A DNA stretch of 9,837 nt from contig JAJYBX010000038.1 in NCBI GenBank assembly GCA_021778785.1, positions 1 to 9,837 of the forward strand, written 5' to 3'. Origin of the DNA: Acidobacteriota bacterium. GTDB taxonomy: Bacteria > Acidobacteriota > Holophagae > Holophagales > Holophagaceae. Position numbers and translations under genes: made by a program. Of this stretch, positions 6,332-9,837 are shown piece after piece. Numbering within the stretch: the first letter of the stretch is position 1; each line of letters opens with the position of its first letter. Under the pieces are notes generated by a model that saw only the letters and a list, made by a program, of their open reading frames with translations, did not search any database and was not told the DNA's origin.

Positions 6332-6721
6332 TCACGCACGGGAACCCTCCTCCCGCGGCCCTGCCTTCCGGCCGCGGAGCAAATGTACGGCGCTTTGGAT
6401 CCCTGTCAGGAGGGCCTCGAGAAATCGCCCGGAGGAGTGCCGCCGCGCGAAGAACCCGGGCATCCCGCGGACCACCCCCGCCACCACCTGGGTCAGGGTG
6501 GAGGGCAGCTCGAAGGCCCCGCGGGCGAGGTCGGCCACCTCCACCACCTTCAGGCGGACCTCATGCACATCACCGGCCATCTGGTGGAGATCCTCCGCGG
6601 CGCGCTCGGCGAGGCGCTGGACCGAGGCGGCCGTGCGCCGCGCCTGGACCAGCAGCAGCCCGAGCAGGACGGTGACGGTGGCGATCGAAAGGGAAAGGAC
6701 GACCTGCAGCAGCAAGGACAT
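6332..6721 (-). CDS. DUF948-like single-pass membrane protein
   Basis: The product has 129 residues. A membrane helix at about 3-25 (LLLQVVLSLSIATVTVLLGLLLV) is followed by a long helical region (QARRTAASVQRLAERAAEDLHQMAGDV, continuing to about residue 70) with the heptad-like spacing seen in DUF948 proteins, then a basic tail. ATG at 6721 is supported by GGGAGG 5 bases upstream; the open frame to 6775 would run back to the terminator of the receptor gene. It lies 10 bases upstream of the YtxH-like gene, and DUF948 and YtxH proteins are often paired. The name rests on architecture and neighbourhood more than on close sequence recognition; the function is not known. Confidence 0.75.
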   Translation of the reverse strand: MSLLLQVVLSLSIATVTVLLGLLLVQARRTAASVQRLAERAAEDLHQMAGDVHEVRLKVVEVADLARGAFELPSTLTQVVAGVVRGMPGFFARRHSSGRFLEALLTGIQSAVHLLRGRKAGPREEGSRA

Positions 6722-6744
6722 GGCGACCTCCCTGAGATGCCCGC

Positions 6745-6775
6745 AGTATGGTCGCGTTGATGACGATGGGTACAA
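6745..6775 (-). promoter_or_regulatory. Weak candidate promoter for the DUF948/YtxH pair
   Basis: On the minus strand TTGTAC (6775-6770) and CATACT (6750-6745) are separated by 19 bases, just after the receptor terminator and 24 bases before the ATG at 6721. The spacing is long and the match partial, so this is only a suggestion that the pair has its own promoter. Confidence 0.2.
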
Positions 6776-6780
6776 AGCAT

Positions 6781-6806
6781 CCGGGGCGGCGCCAGCGCCG
6801 CCCCGG
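6781..6806 (-). terminator. Strong GC hairpin after the TonB-dependent receptor gene
   Basis: Perfect complementary arms at 6781-6792 and 6795-6806 (CCGGGGCGGCGC and GCGCCGCCCCGG) form a 12-bp stem with a 2-base loop, or 11 bp with a 4-base loop. It begins 17 bases after the receptor stop. In transcript direction the stem is followed by AUGCUUUGU, only a poor U-tract, so termination efficiency is uncertain. Confidence 0.7.
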
Positions 6807-6823
6807 ACATCGGGAAGGGCCGC

Positions 6824-9751
6824 CTAGAAGGAGAGGCGGGCCCCCAGCTGCACCTGGCGCGTGGGGAACAGGGTGTCGTCCACGCGGGTCAGGGTGGTGA
6901 AGTACGACCGCTGGACCGGAGCGGCGTCCGTGCCGTTGTAGCTGATGCGGTTGTAGGTGTCGGCCCGGTTGAAGAGGTTGAACACATCCAGCGAGAGGGT
7001 CAGACGGCTGCGGGAGATCCGCCAGTCCCGGCTGATCCTGAGGTCCACGTTCGTCTGGCTGGCCGTGCGCAGGCTGTTCCGCTCGGTGCCGATGGGACGG
7101 TCCACCCGCATGGTGTCGCCGTTCAGATCGTTGGAGAAGTACGGGGTGTAGGGCAGTCCCGAGTAGTAGCGGAAGGTCGCCCCGAACTGCACCTTGGAAA
7201 CGGGGTCCAGGTAGGACGCGCTCCCCACCAGCACGTGGCGGCGGTCATTGTCGCCGTAGCTCCAGTCCTCGTTCAGCCGCAGGGGATTCTGGATGCCCCA
7301 GCTGTTGTAGTTGCGCTCGTTGGAGTCGTTGTCCTTGGCCTCCGACCAGGTGTAGTAGACCTGGGCGTTGAACGGGGAGTCGGCCTTCTGGTACTTGGCG
7401 GAGAGGGTCACGGCCGTGTACTTCGACTCGGCATCGCTGACATAGGCCTTGATGGCGCCGTAGTTGGGGTTGGGGCGCGTCAGGAGCACCCGCCCCTGGG
7501 GATCCACGCCGGTCTCGGCCAGGTTCAGGTCGGTGATGCGCTCGAGGTGGATCGTCTTGGCGTAGGTCCCCGTGATCCCGAAGACCCAGCCCATCCGGAA
7601 GGCCCGCTCCGCGCCCAGGCTGTAGCGGTTGGTCGAGGGGTTCTTGAAGTCGGAACCGAAGGTGGAGACCTGGAGGGTCCCCGCCAGGGTGGCAAGCTGG
7701 CCCGGGGTCAGCGTGGAGAGGGCGGCCGGATCGATGCTGGCCGGGGCGGCGGGGTTGAAGCCGGCGCCGTAGCCGATGCCGAGCTGCTGGGCCAGGGCCA
7801 ACTGGGCGGCGTTGCTGGCATTGAACGTGTAGGCGCCGACCCGGGCGCCGTTCCCGGTATAGACCTGGTAGAGGAAGATGGCGGGCGTGCGGCTCACGAA
7901 CCGGCCCGCGGAGGCGCGCACCACCGTGTTGCCCTTGTCGGCCTCGGGGGTCCAGACCAGGCTCAGGCGGGGGCTGATCGCATCCGAGGCGGGGATCTTC
8001 GCCGTGAGCGGCAGCTTGGTGGCCATGGGGTTGGAGACGTCCAGGATGGGGAAGTCCGGGTGCTCCTGCTTGTCATAACGAAGGCCCAGGCCCAGCTTCA
8101 CGGAACTGGACACGTGCCAGTCGCTCTGGAGGAAGAGGGCCAGGTCCCGCTCCTTCTGGTCGAAGCGGCCCGCGTCGTAGCCGGAAAGGCCGTTCAGGCC
8201 GAAGTTCTGCTGGTACGTGCTCCAGGTCCCGGCCCGGAAATTGGTCAGGCCCGGCGTGTTGAAGGTGTAGGCGCCCTCCACGAAGGGCGCGAAGACCTCG
8301 AACACGTCATGGAGGATGAGGTCCATGCCCCCCTTCACCTGCAGGGTGGGCGTGAAGTAGGTGATGGCCTCGGTGATCTGGGTCTTCTTCAGCTCGAAGG
8401 CGCGGGTGTAGGGCACCTTCCCGTAGTTGCCGACAGAGCTGATGACCACCTGGGGGCCGAAGCTCTCGGGCACGCGCGGCTGCTCATCCTTGTTCCAGTT
8501 CAGCTTGAACTCGCTCAGCCAGTTCGCGCCGAGGGTCCAGTTCCACTGGAGGCCCAGGGCCGTGGTGTTGTACTCGTCGTGGGCGATGTTCTCCCGGGAG
8601 TTGTAGAGGCCCGCGTTGTAGACGCTCTTCACGCTCGACTTCGTCACCCGGAACTGGAGGGTGTGGTCGGTGCTGAGGTTCCAGTCGATGCGGGCGAAGA
8701 GGTTGTCGCCGTCGTTGGGTTTGGTGTAGGAGCCGGCCTTGGACAGGAGCACGGCATCCGAGGCATTCGCGGGGTCCAGGGTCACGGGGTTGCTGCCCCC
8801 CCAGACGAAGCTCTGGGGCCGGTTCTCCCGCTGGAAGTCGAAGGCCAGGAAGTAGAAGAGCTTGTCCTTGATGATCGGCCCGCCGATGGAGCCGCCGTAC
8901 TGGATGGTCTTGAAGCTCACCAGGTCGTTGGCGCCGGCCTTGCCGGAGACATTGACCTCCTTCTCGACCCAGCTGCTGGGCCGGTAGTAGTAGAAGAGGC
9001 CGCCTGTCAGGTCATTGGACCCTGACTTGGTGATGGCGTTCAGGTAGCCGCCGCCCATGCGGCCGTACTCCGCGGAGGCACCGTCCGTGACCACCTGGAA
9101 CTCGCGCACCGCCTCGAGGGAGACCGAGAAGGGGCTGCCCGCCACCGTGCTGGTGCCCGTCGCCCCCGCGAAGAAGGAGGAGTTGTAGTCCCCGCCGTCG
9201 ATGTTGATGGAGGTGTTCACGCCCCGGGAGCCGGCGATCGCGACCTGTCCCCGGCCCGTGACGCTCACCTGCGGGGCCAGGCTCGAATAATCCAGCAGGC
9301 TGCGGCCCTTGATCGGAAGGTTCTCCAGGTCGGAGGGGGCCACGGTGGCCGCCACGGTCGAACGCTCGCTGTCCACCCGCGACTCGCCGGCCACGATCTC
9401 CACGGTGGCGGCCGATTCGGGGGCGAGCCGGATGCTCAGGGGAGCCGCATCACCCAGGTTCAGGCTCACCTTGACGTTGGAGGCCGACTGGAAGCCCGGC
9501 TTGGTGACGCCCACGGAGTAGGGTCCCACCGGCAGGGCCAGGGCCAGGAAGCGACCCCGCGCATCGGTGCGGACCGTGCGGATGAACCCGGTCTCCTCGT
9601 TGCGGATGGCCACGGTCGCATCGGCCAGGAGGAGCCCCTGGGTATCCTGGACACGTCCACTCAACTGGGCGGTCACGCCCTGGGCGCAGAGGGGGGCCGC
9701 CGCCACCAGGAGCGCCAGGATGGTTGAACCGCGGTGATGCTTTCGATGCAT
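6824..9751 (-). CDS. TonB-dependent outer-membrane receptor with N-terminal carboxypeptidase-regulatory-like domain (Oar type)
   Basis: This 975-residue outer-membrane transporter takes up an unidentified ligand using TonB/proton-motive-force energy. A signal peptide (residues 1-23, ending LCAQ) is followed by a carboxypeptidase-regulatory-like beta-sandwich at about 28-105 (LSGRVQDTQGLLLADATVAI, then TDARGRFLALALPVGPYSV). A possible TonB-box-like segment TVEIVAG lies at 116-122. The plug spans about 142-255 (NLPIKGRSLLDYSSLAPQV, then a SINIDGGDYN motif). The rest is a large barrel with many aromatic strands, a DLNGD...DRP motif at 875-886 common in Oar-type barrels, a VFNLFNRA segment and a terminal beta-signal ending LGARLSF. 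ATG at 9751 has AGGAGG 8 bases upstream. No SusD or substrate enzyme is adjacent, so the ligand cannot be inferred. Length and architecture are normal for the family. Confidence 0.95.
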   Translation of the reverse strand: MHRKHHRGSTILALLVAAAPLCAQGVTAQLSGRVQDTQGLLLADATVAIRNEETGFIRTVRTDARGRFLALALPVGPYSVGVTKPGFQSASNVKVSLNLGDAAPLSIRLAPESAATVEIVAGESRVDSERSTVAATVAPSDLENLPIKGRSLLDYSSLAPQVSVTGRGQVAIAGSRGVNTSINIDGGDYNSSFFAGATGTSTVAGSPFSVSLEAVREFQVVTDGASAEYGRMGGGYLNAITKSGSNDLTGGLFYYYRPSSWVEKEVNVSGKAGANDLVSFKTIQYGGSIGGPIIKDKLFYFLAFDFQRENRPQSFVWGGSNPVTLDPANASDAVLLSKAGSYTKPNDGDNLFARIDWNLSTDHTLQFRVTKSSVKSVYNAGLYNSRENIAHDEYNTTALGLQWNWTLGANWLSEFKLNWNKDEQPRVPESFGPQVVISSVGNYGKVPYTRAFELKKTQITEAITYFTPTLQVKGGMDLILHDVFEVFAPFVEGAYTFNTPGLTNFRAGTWSTYQQNFGLNGLSGYDAGRFDQKERDLALFLQSDWHVSSSVKLGLGLRYDKQEHPDFPILDVSNPMATKLPLTAKIPASDAISPRLSLVWTPEADKGNTVVRASAGRFVSRTPAIFLYQVYTGNGARVGAYTFNASNAAQLALAQQLGIGYGAGFNPAAPASIDPAALSTLTPGQLATLAGTLQVSTFGSDFKNPSTNRYSLGAERAFRMGWVFGITGTYAKTIHLERITDLNLAETGVDPQGRVLLTRPNPNYGAIKAYVSDAESKYTAVTLSAKYQKADSPFNAQVYYTWSEAKDNDSNERNYNSWGIQNPLRLNEDWSYGDNDRRHVLVGSASYLDPVSKVQFGATFRYYSGLPYTPYFSNDLNGDTMRVDRPIGTERNSLRTASQTNVDLRISRDWRISRSRLTLSLDVFNLFNRADTYNRISYNGTDAAPVQRSYFTTLTRVDDTLFPTRQVQLGARLSF

Positions 9752-9799
9752 GAAAAGTTCCTCCTGGGAGGCAGGATAGCCAGCAACACCGGCCCCCAA

Positions 9800-9814
9800 T
9801 AGGCTCCAAGCCTA
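9800..9814. promoter_or_regulatory. 15-bp palindrome upstream of the receptor gene, possible operator
   Basis: TAGGCT (9800-9805) and AGCCTA (9809-9814) are perfect complements around CCA, 49-63 bases ahead of the receptor ATG. On the minus strand TATTAG (9817-9812) overlaps the outer edge and could be a -10 box; its -35 would fall at or beyond the right window edge. A dyad over a -10 box suggests a repressor site, but this is inferred. Confidence 0.4.
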
Positions 9815-9837
9815 ATAGAACTAAAAAGTTACGAAAC

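Noticed and set aside
6031..6760. Plus-strand open frames opposite the two small membrane genes
   Set aside because: They run antisense to genes with good ribosome sites, membrane helices and coupling. Their products are Pro/Arg/Gly-rich frame shadows.
7235..9025. 596-codon open frame on the plus strand inside the receptor gene
   Set aside because: Antisense to a clear TonB-dependent receptor; low-complexity Gly/Val/Leu/His composition and no convincing ribosome site or domain.
1..9837. Search for tRNA, rRNA, CRISPR arrays, insertion sequences, integrases and toxin-antitoxin or defence genes
   Set aside because: No regular repeat-spacer array, transposase, recombinase or cloverleaf-like sequence was seen on either strand; all large open frames are explained by envelope and metabolic genes.

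Overview
The window is high-GC DNA that is almost fully coding. It holds nine protein genes and no RNA genes, mobile elements or CRISPR arrays. The gene content fits a Gram-negative, outer-membrane-bearing bacterium: a TonB-dependent receptor with a carboxypeptidase-regulatory-like N-terminal domain (Oar type), a TolC-type channel, a Kdo-8-phosphate phosphatase homologue and a small OmpA-sized beta-barrel. Large Oar-type receptors, very high GC and signal peptides ending in -CAQ together suggest Acidobacteriota, perhaps the Holophaga/Geothrix group. That placement is inference from gene style and not from a marker gene.

Layout, left to right. Positions 1-2594 (minus strand) hold an efflux operon transcribed leftwards: an ArsR/SmtB-family repressor, a TolC-family outer membrane channel and an HlyD/RND periplasmic adaptor that runs off the left edge. 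The inner-membrane RND pump is probably just outside the window. The adaptor and channel genes overlap by ATGA, and the repressor-channel junction carries a 7-bp inverted repeat across the repressor stop codon plus a T8 tract. Positions 2595-2829 are a divergent control region. Positions 2830-3878 (plus strand) hold a KdsC-like HAD phosphatase followed 2 bases later by a small outer-membrane beta-barrel gene. Its stop shares the palindrome CTAG with the stop of the convergent M3 metallopeptidase (Dcp-like, 3875-5968, minus).

Positions 5969-6141 are a leader/terminator region with a perfect 9-bp inverted repeat whose arms are centred 41 bp apart, upstream of the peptidase. Positions 6142-6721 (minus) hold two small membrane proteins, a DUF948-like protein and a YtxH-like protein, that appear translationally coupled. 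A strong GC-rich hairpin at 6781-6806 separates them from the 975-residue TonB-dependent receptor (6824-9751, minus). The receptor's upstream region holds a 15-bp palindrome at the right edge.

Functionally this is mostly envelope biology: efflux, lipopolysaccharide precursor synthesis, outer-membrane proteins, peptide degradation and TonB-dependent uptake. I do not see a convincing new multi-gene system. The points most worth checking are the cysteine-bearing ArsR repressor controlling an RND efflux operon, and the unexplained dyads upstream of the peptidase and receptor genes.
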